This document shows positions 30,439 to 42,400 of a stretch of 64,000 nt of DNA, in pieces. How positions within the stretch are numbered: position 1 is the stretch's first letter; each line of letters begins with the position of its first letter. Source of the stretch: Batkoa obscura (lineage: Eukaryota > Entomophthoromycota > Entomophthoromycetes > Entomophthorales > Batkoaceae); the NCBI GenBank assembly GCA_030770535.1, contig JASVEC010000019.1:917719-981718 (forward strand), in the 5' to 3' direction. The translations under genes and the position numbers were made by a program. Under the pieces are notes generated by a model. The model did not search any database. It saw nothing but the letters and a program-made list of their open reading frames with translations, and was not told the origin of the DNA.

Positions 30439-31563
30439 ATGCTTTTAGCTTTACCTCTCTTCTTTTTTATTGCTTCAACTTTATGTCAAAACCCACTTGG
30501 GCTTGCTTATTTAGATAAGAAATGCTATAAGCTTAAGAATGGCATGGTATGGTTTGAAGTTGATATATCACCAAAATATCAACGTAACTGTCAACCGCTA
30601 CACCATTGGCTACCAATAGCAGGAAAAGATACTTTTGATGAATCAAGAAGCTGGTATCAAGGAAAAACTTGTCTTCGTGATACTGAATCCTGTTGTTTAA
30701 CCTGTCGTCAATATTGTACTGATAATTTTCGAGTCAAGACTACTGATTCCATTGCAGATATGAATAATTTAGAAACTATGGAAATTTCGTCTACTGAAAA
30801 AGCCAGAGATTACTTATATGTAGCACCTAATATTGGTAATTTAAACTATGTGTCTGTGGATTTAAGACAAGGCTTAAGATCCATTATCGTACCAATGGAT
30901 AATCTACATCCAGATGATCGTAACTATCGTCAAGTATTTCAAATTAAGATGACTGAAAGTATAGTCACTAAAATCTTAAACAATACTAAGTTATATAATA
31001 AAGACGCACAAACAATTCAATCTGATGACCATGCATTAGGTATTGATAAGATTTGCCTATTAGCTAATGACGTACTGCAAACTGCTGCCATGCCACACGA
31101 TTTTAGCAATTGTTTCAGATTAATACCAAATTCGGAAACTAAATCTTCTTGTGGTTATTGGGGTACGAGTTATGAAAAAGATCGTGGTTATTTTTGTGGA
31201 TCAAGTAAATGGTCAAATGAAGCAGCTACTTTAGCCTCATGTCTTGAAAATTTACCTTTGATTAATGCGTCTAAAATGGCTTATAGTAACAAAGCTTTAA
31301 AATATATGAGAACAGCCGTAACTTCTGGAATTAGTGCCATTCCATATGCAGGCTTAGTTTTGGCTGCTACTACTAATGCTATTTTAGGTCCTACTGCAGA
31401 TGAAGCGATCTTAAATGAATACAAAGGTGCTAAATATGATGAAAAATTAGTTATCCTTAGTGGTGTCCGTAAACAAGTTTTAAAGGAAAGTCGTGACCTT
31501 GCGAAAGGATTTATCAAAGATAATTTCGGTGATATTGCCGCTTCTATCAAAAAATTAATGTAG
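30439..31563 (+). CDS. Secreted cysteine-containing protein of unknown function
   Basis: 374 aa, single exon. Residues 1-16 are a clear signal peptide (MLLALPLFFFIASTLC). The mature part has many cysteines in the first ~90 residues (CYKL, NCQPL, TCLRDTESCCLTCRQYC) and further ones at ~220-270 (CLLANDVLQ, NCFRL, SCGYW, YFCGSS, SCLENL), consistent with several disulfides. Near the end a Gly/Ala-rich hydrophobic segment (SGISAIPYAGLVLAATTNAI) could be a membrane-interacting helix, followed by a charged helical tail. Base and codon use is less AT-biased than its surroundings, which supports a translated gene under selection. No family is recognised; an effector, wall or defence role is possible but unsupported. 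It lies alone between transposon clusters. Confidence 0.75.
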   Translation: MLLALPLFFFIASTLCQNPLGLAYLDKKCYKLKNGMVWFEVDISPKYQRNCQPLHHWLPIAGKDTFDESRSWYQGKTCLRDTESCCLTCRQYCTDNFRVKTTDSIADMNNLETMEISSTEKARDYLYVAPNIGNLNYVSVDLRQGLRSIIVPMDNLHPDDRNYRQVFQIKMTESIVTKILNNTKLYNKDAQTIQSDDHALGIDKICLLANDVLQTAAMPHDFSNCFRLIPNSETKSSCGYWGTSYEKDRGYFCGSSKWSNEAATLASCLENLPLINASKMAYSNKALKYMRTAVTSGISAIPYAGLVLAATTNAILGPTADEAILNEYKGAKYDEKLVILSGVRKQVLKESRDLAKGFIKDNFGDIAASIKKLM

Positions 31564-32027
31564 TCTCTTATCACTTATAATAAATATTATCTATAGACTT
31601 ATTTTATATATTTACATTGTCATTTTCTATTTTAATTTTTCGTCGAATTTATGTTTTTTCAAGATTAATAGATTGAACAACAAAAACGCAAAAAATAAAG
31701 GAATTTTAAAAAACATAGTAGGATATGATAAAAGGATTTTTTGGCTTCAAAAAAAGCCCCATATAAATAAATACTGATCATTAGACATATTTCAGAAGTA
31801 TTAAAAGTTATTTGATGTTAAATTTACACTAAAATCTCCTTTTACATCACATTCTAAATATTTAAATAATAGCCGTGCCAAACAATACATCCAGTAGTAG
31901 CTTCAATAAAGCTGCGAATTAACTTAAGTCATAGTGAAAAATTTTAATTTTTACTTTTTATTTAAGCTTGTTTAACTATTTTCTCTTCAAATAAATACAT
32001 ATGAAAGCGCTTATAAATCTGGTATAT

Positions 32028-32125
32028 GGGTATGCATTTTTGTATTTAAGAATTTTATTAACAATTTTTCCACTCGAATAATGCTTAAAAGATAGAAAAG
32101 GCAATGAAGCCAAAAAAACATCCTC
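32028..32125 (+). mobile_element. GGGGATG MITE
   Basis: Forward copy with ATAT on both sides. Confidence 0.86.
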
Positions 32126-32148
32126 ATATATTATACAAATATTTATAT

Positions 32149-32244
32149 GTGGATGTATTTTTGTGTTTAAGAATTTACTAATAATTTTTCCACTTAAATA
32201 GCGCTTAAAAAATGGAAAAAATAGTGAAGTCAAAAAAACTTCCC
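32149..32244 (+). mobile_element. GGGGATG MITE
   Basis: Forward copy, ATAT on both sides. Its right ATAT is also the left ATAT of the next copy. Confidence 0.86.
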
Positions 32245-32248
32245 ATAT

Positions 32249-32347
32249 GGTGATGTTTTTATTAGTTTCATTATTTTTTCCATTTTTTAAGCGCTATTTA
32301 AGTGGAAAAGTTATTAGTAAAATTCTCAAATACAAAAGTACATCCCC
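32249..32347 (-). mobile_element. GGGGATG MITE abutting the previous one
   Basis: Reverse copy that begins immediately after the shared ATAT; right flank ATGC. A second case of two MITEs at a single target site. Confidence 0.86.
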
Positions 32348-32548
32348 ATGCAAAGTTAGCTTTTGTAGTTTGTATTGCTTTGTTAAATTATTTAGAACTA
32401 TTGAAAGTTCGAGTTAATTCTAAAACTTTTTTATTTAAATTAAGTTATATAATATTATTTCAGTGTTTTAATTAAAATATAATGATTTTAAAAACGATAG
32501 CTTTTATATTTATAACAAATTTGGATTGTATTACTATAATAGATATAT

Positions 32549-32646
32549 AGGGATGTATTTTTTCATTTAACAATTTTACTAATAATCTTCCCACTTAAAT
32601 AGCGTTTAAAAGATAGAAAAAGTAATGAATCAAAAAAAAACCCCCC
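32549..32646 (+). mobile_element. GGGGATG MITE
   Basis: Forward copy, ends AGGGATG and CCCCCC, ATAT on both sides. Confidence 0.85.
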
Positions 32647-32936
32647 ATATTTATTATTATATCTAAATTAAATTATACGCTTATTTCATTAAATTTTTAT
32701 AAATTTTTAAAAACCAATTTTTATTATTATTTTAAAACATAAATTTAAAAATTTAAAGTTTATATCTTATATACGAAAGAGTTTTTTTATTAAAAATAAA
32801 AGTCTTATTTTTTAATTTAAGTTTTTTAATTTGTTTTTTAAATTTTCATTATGATATCATTTATAAAAGTTAAATAAACCATTTATAAATTTAAAACATT
32901 TGCGATTTAATTAGCTTAAAGCTTTGAAATACACAT

Positions 32937-33033
32937 GGTGATGTTTTTTTGGTTTCATACTTTTTCTATTTTTTAAGCGCTATTTGAGTAGAAAAATTAT
33001 TGATAAAACTTTTAAATACAAAAATACATCCCT
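32937..33033 (-). mobile_element. GGGGATG MITE
   Basis: Reverse copy, ends GGTGATG and CATCCCT. Flanks ACAT and GTAT. Confidence 0.83.
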
Positions 33034-33832
33034 GTATATTTTAATTCAAATATAGTGGGGGGTTTTTAAAAGTTTCTGTAGTTTATTTTGGACAAACTTA
33101 AGGTAAAGGTACCTTAATGCAACAGGAGAAATATCTAATATAGATGAGTAGTTTTATACTGAAGTTATGCGATTCTTAAAGCCAAATAAGAATACGATTG
33201 TAACAAATAAAGAACTCCACTATAAAACTACCTACCTATATATTTTGTTTAGATTTTTTTCTTTCTATAATCGTGAAAGGTTAAAAATATGTAAGCATCA
33301 CAAGAAAATAACAACTGATTGATTAAAAGTAACCATCACAATGAGTAAGCTGACTATCTTTCTCTAATCTGAAAAACTACAGGAGTCTATAATAAAGCCC
33401 AATATAGTATTCAAATATTAAGCCAAAGAATATTATAAACGTGACTAATGTTTTATAATAAACTAATATTTATCTTAATGAATTGTGGTTTTGACTTATT
33501 TAAATAGCTAAAATTCCTGTCATTCGAATAATTCCAATTTTTCCAATAAAATTAACTTATAGGGTATACTAGTGTGGATTAATTGGCTTATTTAGCTTCA
33601 AAATTGGGATCTTTTTATGCCTGCATTACGAATATTCTTTATAGAAATAAGATAATTACTATAAATGTAATGTTAATTGATAGATTAGATTGAATTCAGA
33701 GTACACCGAGATTTTTTTAGAAATAAAGTAGATTAGTGGTTAGAAAATAATTAAATAAGAATAGTATAAATAGCTTGAGTGATTAAGTAAACATTTTATA
33801 TTTCAACAAATTTAATTACTTAATAAAGGGAA

Positions 33833-35167
33833 ATGGGTGCAAGCGGCGATGAATTTGTAGAAAAGTTTTCAAATGCCCACGATAATAACGATAGCAAAGT
33901 TCCTCGCAAAGGCACCGGGTCTAGCTATGGGGCCTATTTCAATATTGTGTGTGTTGTCGCTGGTACTGGTACTTTAGGATTACCATATGCTATGTCGTTA
34001 GGTGGCCACATTACATTAGTTTTATTTGTAATAGCTGCATGTCTCGCTGTTTATACTTCAAAATTATTAATTGAATGTCTATACTGCAAACCGTGAGTAA
34101 AATTTTAACATTTGAAACTGTCTACTAATATTTTTATTAGTGGTATAAGGCTTGAAGAATACCCAGATATTGGTGAAGCTGCTTTTGGGAAATTCGGGAG
34201 ATATTTCGTTAAAATATTCCATTACATAATTTCATTATCAAGTACCTGTATTTATATATTACTTACTGGTTTAAACTTACATTCATTTTTGGTAAACTAC
34301 TATGGCGATGAGCTTATTTCTTTGAAATTATGGATATTGATAAGTGGAGTTATCATTATTATCCCCACCGCATGCTTAAAAACTTTAAAGGAAATCGCGA
34401 TATTAGCAGCATTCGGTGCAGTAGCAACATTAGTAGTGGTACTATGTGTAGTTATTTTAGGCGCTATGCAGTATTATGATCCAAACTATGTAAGACCTGA
34501 TTTACAAGTTGTGAATTGGTCAGGATTACCAATCGCTCTTGCTACTATTGCTTTTTCATATGGCGGTAATGTTGTATATCCCCATGTAGAGGCTACTATG
34601 CGTAATCCAAAAGCATGGAATAAAGTTATGGGATTGGCCATTTTATCAATAACATGTATGTATATTGTGGTCGCTGTTTCTGGATATGTCTTTTATGGTG
34701 AAAATGTAAAGTCTCCAGTGCTCGATTCTTTACAAAAAGGCCCTGGTGCATTAGTAGCTTCTATTCTTATTACGATTCATGTAATTTTAGCATCTCCTAT
34801 TTATTTGTGTTCATTTTGCTTAGAGCAAGAAAGGTGGCTAAAAATTGATACTGAATTTATGTCTCCTAAAAAAGAATTTGTATATCGTGTCCTTTTGCGC
34901 TCCTTTTTTGGTATTATCTTAACAGTTATAGCAATGTATGTTCCATATTTCAATGATCTCATGGCTTTAATTGGTGCAGTGTCTAATTGCTTAATTATAT
35001 TTTTAATTCCAGTTATATGTCATTTTAAACTGTTTGGGTTTAAAAAACGACCATTCTATGACTATATTCTGGCGCCACTATGTATTATTGTAGGAGCTTT
35101 AGGGTTAGTATTAGGGTCAATTGATGCGGTTTCGAACCTTATAAAAGCTTTTCAAGGAAACAAATAG
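33833..35167 (+). CDS. Amino-acid transporter, AAAP (Aa_trans) family, copy 1
   Basis: Secondary carrier of the AAAP/SLC32-36-like superfamily; by resemblance closest to vacuolar AVT-type exchangers. Model join(33833..34092, 34141..35167), 428 aa, with a 48-bp intron containing CTACTAAT as branch site. The intron splits the Pro codon in YCKP|GIR. Signature GTGTLGLPYA lies in the first membrane segment after a ~30-residue cytosolic tail (KGTGSSYGAYFNIVCVVAG). About eleven hydrophobic segments follow. FSYGGNVVYPHVEATMRNP and YVPYFNDLMALIGAVSNC are conserved among all three copies in the window. Substrate and membrane cannot be told from sequence. It ends tail-to-tail with copy 2, the stop codons being 36 bp apart. 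Confidence 0.93.
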
Positions 35168-35203
35168 ATAATAATTAATAATAAACAGTAGTTAACTTTA
35201 TCT

Positions 35204-36516
35204 TTATTTATTTTTTATGCCTTGAAAATCATCAATCAAATTTAACACAGCATCTTTAGTACCAAGTATTAACCCAGTTAGACCAACTATTACAGTTAAT
35301 ACACTTAATATATATTCATACCATTTTCTACCGCGCCAGCCAAATAATTTATAGTGGCATGCCAAAGGCACAAGATAGATAATAACACAATCAGTAATTG
35401 AGCCTACTAAAGCAGTGAGGTCCTCAAAAAAGGGTATATACATAGCAATTAAGATCAGTATAGTTCCTACAAAACTACGTAAAATAGTCCTATAAACTAA
35501 TTCCTTCTTTTTGCTCATATGCTTTGTATCGATTTTTAATGCCATTTCTTGTTCATAGCAAAAAGTACACATGTAGATTGGGGTGGCTAATATGACATGT
35601 ATAGTTATCATTATATAACATACTTGAGTACCAGCTACTGGAGGCAATGAGTCCAAGATAGGGGAAGTAACCAAATTTCCGTAATAAAAGTAGCTTATAC
35701 CTGAAATAAGGGAGTATAACAAAGTAATCGTTAATACTGATAAGACCATCACTTTATTCCATGCTTTTGGATTGCGCATAGTAGCCTCAACTTGTGGATA
35801 CACAACATTACCACCATATGAAAAAGTAATCGTTACTAAAGCTATTGGAAACCCAGATAAATCAAATAAAGTATGCTCAGATGGGGTAAAATCAGGATGA
35901 GAATATTGTATACCACCTAAAATAATTACGCAAATAACTAAGACAACAGTTGCTAATGTCCCAAATAAGGCTAATAGCGCGACTTCTTTTAATGTTTTGC
36001 AGAATATACAGGGAATTATAATTCCTATTCCACATATTAATATATACAATTGGTCAGACAAAACTTGCTCCCCGTAAAATTGTGTAACCAGTGTACGTAC
36101 ATTAATACCAGTAAGTAGAATATAGATGGAAGAGCATAAAAGTAATATCAAAGAGTTAAATAATAATATGAAGTATTTGCCAAATTTTCCGAAAGATACT
36201 TCTCCTATGTCAGCGAAATGATCTAACCTATGCCCCCTAATAAGTATAATTAGTATAGCACTAAAAACTGAAATAGAATTACTTACGGTTTATAATAAAG
36301 ACATTCAATTAATAATTTTGAGGTGTAAATGGCAAGGACCCCAACCAGTAAAAAAATTAGCATACTTAACCAACCACCAATTTTAATAGCATATGGTAAA
36401 CCCAAAGTACCAGTACCAGCTACAGCACACACAATATTAAAATAGGCACCAAAACTGCTTCCCTTTTCTTTGCTTTCTACGTTTGGTATTTCAATATCAA
36501 ATTTATCTTTATCCAT
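35204..36516 (-). CDS. Amino-acid transporter, AAAP family, copy 2
   Basis: Model complement(35204..36236, 36287..36516), 420 aa. The 50-bp intron sits at exactly the same split-Pro position as in copies 1 and 3 (YYKP|GHRLDHFADIGEVSFGKF). It has the same N-terminal GSSFGAYFNIVCAVAGTGTLGLPYA and the conserved FSYGGNVVYPQVEATMRNPKAW, followed by ~11 membrane segments and the C-terminal IVGLTGLILGTKDAV. It is the most diverged in the loop after the first helix pair. Oriented opposite to copy 1, so the pair arose by an inverted duplication or a later flip. Function as for copy 1; substrate unknown. Confidence 0.92.
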
Positions 36517-37739
36517 TTTATAAAAGTTTAAAAAATAAAATTAGATGAGTATTACCTTTGTTTAAATACTAGTAACTAGTAACTCATAATTTATTCTTAA
36601 GATAAGAAGTTAGGTCATATCTATTATTTTTTAAAAACATCGCATTTCTATTAACTTTAAACGATATATTAAGCGGGTATTGATTTCATAGTGTAATGAT
36701 AATAGGGATTTTAAATAGGTATTATTTTAATTAAATTTGGTTTTAGTAAATAAATAATTTAGACCCTTTTTTTGTGATCTATTTGATTAAACTAGAATAT
36801 ATTACATACACATAAAGCTATTGAGATTATTGGCTTATTTTTTATAAAATCGGTGAGTTTAAAGGCAAGTTAAAAGCTGAAATATTTTTTTATAAATTTG
36901 AGGTTTTGACTCGTGAAATTTCAAAGACTAAGTCAAAAATCAAAAAAAATGTACTTTTTTTTTATTAATTTATATATATTTAAAGTAGTTTAAAATATTA
37001 ATAAAAAGCCTGCTTTATTCAACAAAGAAGAGTCAGTCCACCTTCACTTTCTTGGTATTTGTGCTTAATTTACTTTTTTTGCAATAAATATTAAATTGGA
37101 AAAAAGTTAAGCCTTGAGCTCAAATTTACTCATAATAGTTTTATTACAAATAATCATTATGATTCATGTTTGTTTATTCTCAACTTGCTAAAATATAACT
37201 TAAAATGATTTTATTACTATATTTAAATAATAATTATTTGCTTTATAATATACAAAATGTTGCATATCAAAGCATTATAAAAATAATACCTATTTATTTT
37301 ATCGCTAAGATCCATTGTTATAAATTCAAAATTTACCTTATTTAGAATTATTCAAGTATTATTTGGGAATGTATTTTTGTATTTAAGAATTTTACTAACA
37401 ATTTTTCCACTCAAATAGCGCTTAAAAGATGGAAAAAGTAATAAAACTAAAAAACATCTTCATTTTCTATTAATATTATCTTCAATTAGTTTGATCGTTT
37501 AGTTTATTAAAGTTGAATATATAAGCCCTTTTGTAAAGAAAAAGTATTTGTATTTATTGTAATGTTATAATGCAGTAATACTATATTAAAGTTTTAAAAT
37601 ACAAAATTAATTATTCTACTATTTAATAATAAATATCAAATTCTATTTAGAAAAGAAGTTAAAATAATGAAAATATTATCTAATCAAAATTATAGAATAA
37701 TGAACCATAATAATAAATTTGATATAATTTTTATTAAAA
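36517..37739. other. 1.2-kb intergenic with one MITE
   Basis: Contains the MITE at 37365-37461. Otherwise AT-rich with no supported feature. Confidence 0.6.
37365..37461 (+). mobile_element. GGGGATG MITE
   Basis: Forward copy with ATTT on both sides; right end drifted to CATCTTC. Confidence 0.84.
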
Positions 37740-38798
37740 TTATAAAATAGGATTAGCTAATTCGAATATAAATCCTAAAGAAATTTTAACAAATTCTGCC
37801 ATATGATTATAATTGAGAAACTGAGTAGTATCGTTTTCAGTATGTAATCGAAAGTTTTTTACATCTTCAGCTGCACGGCAAGAAGGGTAATTAGTGCGAT
37901 TGAAAGAAGCATGATCACTACAAGCATAGCCACATTTATCATCAAACCAAGGGTAAGTAGAATAATTTTGAATAATCAGTTTTAAATATTGAGTTAATTC
38001 CACATTTGTGTAATCATTAATAACTCGAACTTTATTCTTTTCATTATAACCTGTCATATCCAATTGTAACATGGCAATTACTTTTTTGTTATTTTTACTA
38101 TAATCCTGTGCAATGTCTTGACTACCTAATAACCCAACTTCTTCTGCAGAATAAAATTGGAATTCAATGTTACGTTGAAATTTTAAATTACTTTTTAAAA
38201 CAAGTCTTAATGTCTCTAATAATGTAGTTACACCACTTCCATCGTCATCAGCACCAGGGGCTTTACCGTTGCTTGGATTATTTGAGTTAATTGAATCTAA
38301 ATGAGCACCAATAACAATGATTTCATCGTTGTTTGTTGCAGGTAGCTTTGCAATAACACTTGGTTGAAGCCAACTGTGATTGAAATGATTTAAAACAAGG
38401 TTATTATTATTTGGTAGTAAAGAAATATGCTGCTTTAAATAAACTGAAGCATCTAAACCATGGTTTGATTTATAATAACGATTATGAAAGGAAGAGTAAT
38501 TAGATAAGAAAGTTTGCATAAATTGCTGATTAATTAGACCAAAAGTATTATTTAATAATACATTGTGCTGTGTTTTAGTTGGAAAATAAAATTTACTACT
38601 ACGTTGGTTTGGGGTATACAAAATGGGATGTGGATGTTCAGTAATATCAAAAAAATTAATGTTATTTTTAATTAAATCAAATATTTGGGCTTCATTTAAC
38701 CATTTCCCATCCTCTTTTTCATTTAATTTAATTAATCTTAAATTATTGTTTGACAATACTAAATTTAATAAAATAGAGATTAATAGCAAATACTTCAT
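37740..38798 (-). CDS. Secreted leucine aminopeptidase, M28E (LAP1-type), copy a
   Basis: 352 aa zinc aminopeptidase that releases N-terminal residues from peptides outside the cell. Signal peptide MKYLLLISILLNLVLS. A propeptide-like region (~20-85) precedes SNYSSFHNRYYKS, where mature LAP-type enzymes begin. The two-zinc centre is intact: His and Asp in IVIGAHLDSIN, the bridging Asp in GADDDGSG, the catalytic pair EE in YSAEEVGLLGS, Asp in LQLDMTGY and the last His in RLHTENDT. CGYACSDHASF carries the conserved disulfide pair and active-site loop. Length and layout match Aspergillus LAP1/LapA. Several NxT/S sites suggest glycosylation. Paralogue of 47035-48138. Confidence 0.93.
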   Translation of the reverse strand: MKYLLLISILLNLVLSNNNLRLIKLNEKEDGKWLNEAQIFDLIKNNINFFDITEHPHPILYTPNQRSSKFYFPTKTQHNVLLNNTFGLINQQFMQTFLSNYSSFHNRYYKSNHGLDASVYLKQHISLLPNNNNLVLNHFNHSWLQPSVIAKLPATNNDEIIVIGAHLDSINSNNPSNGKAPGADDDGSGVTTLLETLRLVLKSNLKFQRNIEFQFYSAEEVGLLGSQDIAQDYSKNNKKVIAMLQLDMTGYNEKNKVRVINDYTNVELTQYLKLIIQNYSTYPWFDDKCGYACSDHASFNRTNYPSCRAAEDVKNFRLHTENDTTQFLNYNHMAEFVKISLGFIFELANPIL

Positions 38799-39466
38799 TA
38801 TTGTGTTTTACAAAAGTGTTCTAATATTTGGTTTATTTATATACTTTATACTTGATTTATGTATCGGTTTATTATGACTTTATTTCTAAAACCATATTCT
38901 CTAAAAGAAATCAACTGATTCTAAATATAACTATATAAAGTACAATTGTTTTAAATAAAATAAATATAATATTTAAATAAATTACATAATCACATTGTAA
39001 CATTATTTTAACTTACTTTTACTTTAATTGTCTTTATTTAATCATTTGATTTTTGAATCTAGACTTAAACAAGTTATTTCTTTGAATGATTAGTTCCAAA
39101 ATAATTTGTACTTTGAATGGCCAATTATACTATAATTCATAATTATAATAAGTTCATAAACTGTTTAAACAAAAATAATAATATAATTTTCATATCACAA
39201 AAACATGTTTACTGCTATTAAGTTTTCAAAGTAAACTGTAAATATGAATTAACATTGTTCCATTGACTTCCTTTAGTTACACCTATTTATAGTTTTATAT
39301 TATCAGATGCAAATTATTTTTAAAATGAATTTACTTTCTCTTTAATCTGATTCTTGTATTTTTATATATAGTTATAATAAAAAATACAATATTATTAAAA
39401 TAACAGTTTATTAAAAATATCAAAAACGTAAGGAATATATTGTAATAATGTTAGCAAAACCTCTTT
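38799..39466. other. Intergenic, 668 bp
   Basis: No repeat, RNA gene or conserved frame seen. It holds the promoter of aminopeptidase copy a and the 3' end of the C2 gene. Confidence 0.6.
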
Positions 39467-42400
39467 TTAAAAGTCCAAGAATTTAAACGGATTTTTTTTC
39501 TTTTTCTTTTTCTCTTCGGGTGCAGGGAATGGTTTATAATTATTATTATTTACTACTGGAATTGGTTGTTGATAAGTATTATTACTATTTGTTGGTACAT
39601 TAGGTTGTGGAAATGAAAATCCTTCAAAATTAGGTTGAATTGGTGGCTGACTTTGTATCCTTGATGGTAAAGGTGGCGGTAAATTCGATGTATAATTACT
39701 TGGCATGTCTAATGGTTTATTCGGTAATGGGGGTGGTACAATAGAGCTAGTACTGATATTATAATTACTGTTATAATTATTATTATAGCTATTACTATTA
39801 TAGCTATTACTATTATAGCTATTATTATTATGACTATGACTACTACTATAACTATTGCTGTTATGATTGTAATTGTTATAACTATTGGTATTAGGGGTAT
39901 AGTTGTTTGTATTGGTATTACTATTAGGAATATAATTACTTACTGATACTGAAGGTTGTGGTGCAAAAGTATTGTTAGTGCTATATTTGTTAGGCGGATA
40001 TGCCATTGCCGGAGGTGGATGGTAAACTTGATTGAATACAAAACCAAGGGGCTGTTGTTGTACTTCAGTATAATTGATTGCTGGAGGATAGATTGGTCCA
40101 GTATTATATACTCCTCCTCCTGTCAATGTCTCATTATTGTTGTAAACAGGAGATTGATATGAGCTGCTATTATAATATGGGGTCGTATAATAAGGAGAGC
40201 CTATAGGTGAATCCATATTGGGCTTTCCAGTTATACTATGATTCAATTGGGATACGGTTTGTGCTTGCCCATGGATATTAACTTGGGTAACTGATGTAGT
40301 AGGATGAGAAGATAAATGTGGTTGGCTTTGACTATTGTTAGCATACACCTGTGTAGTATTAGTAGATATTTGTAATGAATGTGGTATATTTGTATTTTGG
40401 TTATAGTTCAATTCATTATTATTTATTGAGTTTTGGTGTTGAACTGGTTTATAAGGTACCTGCCCTTGATTTTGTTGACTATAATGGTCAATAGGAGGTG
40501 AGCTTTGATTGACTTGGTTTTGATATAAACTTGAATTTTGGCTTCCAGATATGCTGCTTTGAGGCTGTGGTGGTATATTATGAGTTTGAACATGCACCTG
40601 TTGCTGTGATACAGCTGTCGATGAAATTGGTTGACTTTGATTACTAGTTATATTTTGTGTTTGTGGCGATACATTATGGGCTTGAGTATATATCTGTTGG
40701 TGTGGTTCAACTGTTGGTAGAATTGAGTGACCTTGATTACTGGTTACGTTTTGAGCTTGTGTCACTATATCCTGAGTTTGTGATACCACGTGGGCCTGGA
40801 TATGTGCCTGTTGCTGTGGCTTAGCTGTCGACAAAATTGGATAACTTTGATTATTGGTCACATTTTGATTGATGGGATGAGTTAAGGGTGTCTGAGATAT
40901 ATGAGTGCTTTGAACAAGGCTATCTGGGATAGCTTGGATTTGTTGGTCCATTGATGGCTGCAGTTGATTGGTGACTATATTTTCAGCTGAAGTTTGAGCT
41001 TGGTGGGAACTTGAAGAAGGTTGGTTTATTGATGTACTATTATCTGTATTATAAACAGTATTTTGTGTATGAACTTGTTGACCCACCGGTACTATATTTT
41101 GATATACTTGGTTCTGGGGGCTAGTTACAGTTGAAGGAGCATGATTTTCATTCAAGGCTGGGTTTTGTTCTTGACTAGTAATTGAATGTGTTTCAGCAAC
41201 TATAGCATTATTGGATATCAGTTTAGCGTGATGATCTTGGCTGAATTGCTCTTGGTTTACTTTTTGGCTATTTAGCTGGATATCATGTGTATTTTGATGA
41301 ATTTGAAGTGGATTATAAATTGGGTTATTTTGTGCTTGAGTCACATGATTCACCTGAGTAGTTGGGCTGATGTTTATAGGATACATTTGACTTACTTGGG
41401 GACTTGATATTTGATTCTCAGTGTTATTTATAGATGAGTTAATTCTATCGTTAGATGGTACCTCATTCTCAACTAAATGTGGATGTGTTGAAACATTATC
41501 TTGATTTGTTACATGTTGTAAATTTTGTTTGTTTTTTCTTGCTTCAAGTTGTGCTTTCAATTGTGCCTGGAAACTAGATTGTGGTATATCACTTGGTGTT
41601 GTAGTAACTTCATTTTGGTTAAAGTGAGCATTTGATGCTGCAGCATTTGCTATTCCAGCTGCTACGTTTGCACTTATATGTGCGGGTATATAAGGCTCAT
41701 TTACTATCTGGACATCGGTTTGTTTTGCTTCTTCTAGCTTTTGTTGATGATGATCTACTGCTTGATTATGATATTGATTTATCATATTACCTTCTGAAGG
41801 CTGAGATGGATTAAGATGATTTTTAGATTCGTTTTTTATACTTCCTGTGTTATCTGATGGTGGGGTAAAGTCGTTGGCTTTCAAAGGAGCTGCAATTTCC
41901 CCAATATTGCCAGTTATCCCCGAAACTATCTTATTAGGATGTTGGTTGCTATCCTCTGAAGTATTTGGTGAACTTGCTTGATCATTAATGTTTATACTCT
42001 GCAAACTCTGAGTTAGACCCTCGACAGTTGAACTTTGGTTAATAACAACACCCTCTGGCTTTGAATTTGAACTTTTTTCATTATCAATTTTTTCTTCTTG
42101 ACCGCTATGGGTCTCATCAACTTTGACAGAACTGATAGCATTAACGTTTGGGATATCTGGAGTTGACATATCCTGAATGTTGGAGGGTGTTTGAACGACA
42201 TTTACTGGTTGAACTTTTTCTAAATCAACTACCTCAGTTTGATTTTTATCATCAAGTGTTGTTTTTTGATTATTCAAACTATCTATATTATTTGCTTTAA
42301 CAGTATTTCCTGGAGAGTTTATTGGCTGAGGCCCAGTAATAGGCTTGCTAGGCGGTGAAGTTTTAACCTCAGGTACCATTGCTAATGTTTCAACTCCCTG

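Larger units (their letters stand above)
31564..33832. other. 2.3-kb MITE-rich non-coding stretch
   Basis: Five MITE copies (32028, 32149, 32249, 32549, 32937). The rest is AT-rich, with runs of oligo-T/oligo-A. No gene or RNA is supported. Confidence 0.55.

Noticed and set aside
31735-31766. Short GGATTTTTTGGCTTCA/AAAAAAGCCCC string ending in ATAT
   Set aside because: It could be a heavily deleted MITE, but at ~30 bp it cannot be told from chance in T- and A-rich DNA.
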